Source: Halobacillus litoralis (GTDB lineage: Bacteria > Bacillota > Bacilli > Bacillales > Halobacillaceae). From it: a stretch of 64,000 nt of DNA. Below the pieces are notes generated by a model. The model ran no database searches, had not been told where the DNA came from, and saw only the letters and a program-made list of their open reading frames with translations. Positions 63,804 through 64,000 of the stretch are shown piece by piece. Both the position numbers and the translations under genes were made by a program. Location of the stretch: assembly GCF_020524025.1 (NCBI RefSeq), contig NZ_JAIVKN010000004.1:1-64000 (forward strand), in the 5' to 3' direction. Numbering within the stretch: the stretch's first letter is position 1; each line of letters opens with the position of its first letter.

Positions 63804-64000
63804 ATGAAGGTCCTTGTGGTAGGTGCAAATGGTCAAGTTGGAAAACATTTAGTCAAGATGATACAGGACAGTGAACATATGGAAGCAAAAGCGATGATTC
63901 GTAAAGAGGAACAAGCTTCTTACTTTAACGAGTTAGGTGCAGAAACTGTAGTGGTTGATCTTGAAGATGATATTGAAACGATATCGCAAGCCTATGAAGG
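63804..64000 (+). CDS. SDR-family NAD(P)-binding protein (YhfK-like), cut by window end
   Basis: The first 65 codons are visible: MKVLVVGANGQVGKHLVKMI with the G-x-x-G-x-x-G dinucleotide motif, then KAMIRKEEQASYFNELGAETVVVDLEDD. This is the usual opening of atypical short-chain dehydrogenases such as B. subtilis YhfK. The gene runs off the window. Confidence 0.8.
   Translation, partial: MKVLVVGANGQVGKHLVKMIQDSEHMEAKAMIRKEEQASYFNELGAETVVVDLEDDIETISQAYE

Noticed and set aside
1-64000. tRNA, rRNA, CRISPR arrays and prophage structural genes
   Set aside because: Looked for cloverleaf ends, repeat-spacer patterns and phage proteins; none was seen.

Overview
The window looks like chromosome from a moderately halophilic, spore-forming member of the Bacillaceae, most probably Halobacillus or a close relative. 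This rests on the low-to-moderate GC content, strong GGAGG ribosome sites, a CotA-type spore-coat laccase, a YhjQ-type copper storage protein, and above all the gbsU-gbsR / gbsA-betA choline-to-glycine-betaine locus laid out as known from Halobacillus halophilus. No rRNA, tRNA or CRISPR array was seen. Everything here was read by eye; no alignment or folding was computed.

Layout. 0-4.4 kb: an IS91-like transposase remnant, a split ThrE-type exporter pair, an MFS carrier and a HAD phosphatase, with a possible small RNA at about 1.8 kb. 4.5-17.2 kb: a copper region holding a CotA laccase, a SHOCT membrane protein, a frameshifted multicopper oxidase, a methyltransferase broken by an in-frame TGA, a DUF4396 membrane protein, csoR-copA-copZ, a BNR-type lipoprotein, a 16-cysteine copper storage protein and a CopB-type ATPase. 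CsoR-like operator motifs occur in front of several of these. 17.5-24 kb: two membrane proteins, then the osmoprotectant locus. 24.2-25.6 kb: an MFS efflux gene preceded by a 36-codon leader ORF and an attenuator-like terminator. The leader carries SIFGISVVH, closely resembling the stalling segment of the ErmC leader peptide. 25.7-28.5 kb: a 23S rRNA methyltransferase and a glycosyltransferase. 28.8-34.2 kb: a mannitol-type PTS operon that also encodes a phosphohexuloisomerase-like SIS protein and an allulose-6-phosphate/ribulose-5-phosphate epimerase-like protein, facing a DeoR regulator.

34-54.5 kb holds mixed housekeeping and accessory genes: two alpha/beta hydrolases, a polytopic permease, a microbial rhodopsin with xenorhodopsin hallmarks (D75, P206, K210), a prolyl 4-hydroxylase, a class A PBP, a STAND-ATPase/LuxR regulator, a divergent pair with striking palindromic operators, topoisomerase III, a cupin, an alanyl-tRNA editing protein, and a phosphofructokinase paralogue lacking the canonical ATP/Mg motif.

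54.7-63.3 kb is a complete Gram-positive-type Pel exopolysaccharide locus: pelD-pelE-pelA(deacetylase)-pelF-pelG-galE as one overlapping operon, and a separate PelA-type hydrolase transcribed divergently. Its PelD ends after the GAF domain and has no GGDEF domain, so the usual c-di-GMP receptor site is missing. The window ends inside an SDR-family gene.

How the genes work together: the copper genes form a sense (CsoR), chaperone (CopZ), export (CopA, CopB), store (Csp) and oxidise (multicopper oxidases) set. The gbs genes import or sense choline/betaine and oxidise choline to glycine betaine. The PTS operon takes up and dehydrogenates a hexitol and appears to isomerise an unusual ketose phosphate to fructose-6-phosphate. 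The Pel operon makes, deacetylates, exports and can hydrolyse a GalNAc-rich matrix polymer, with GalE supplying the sugar nucleotide.
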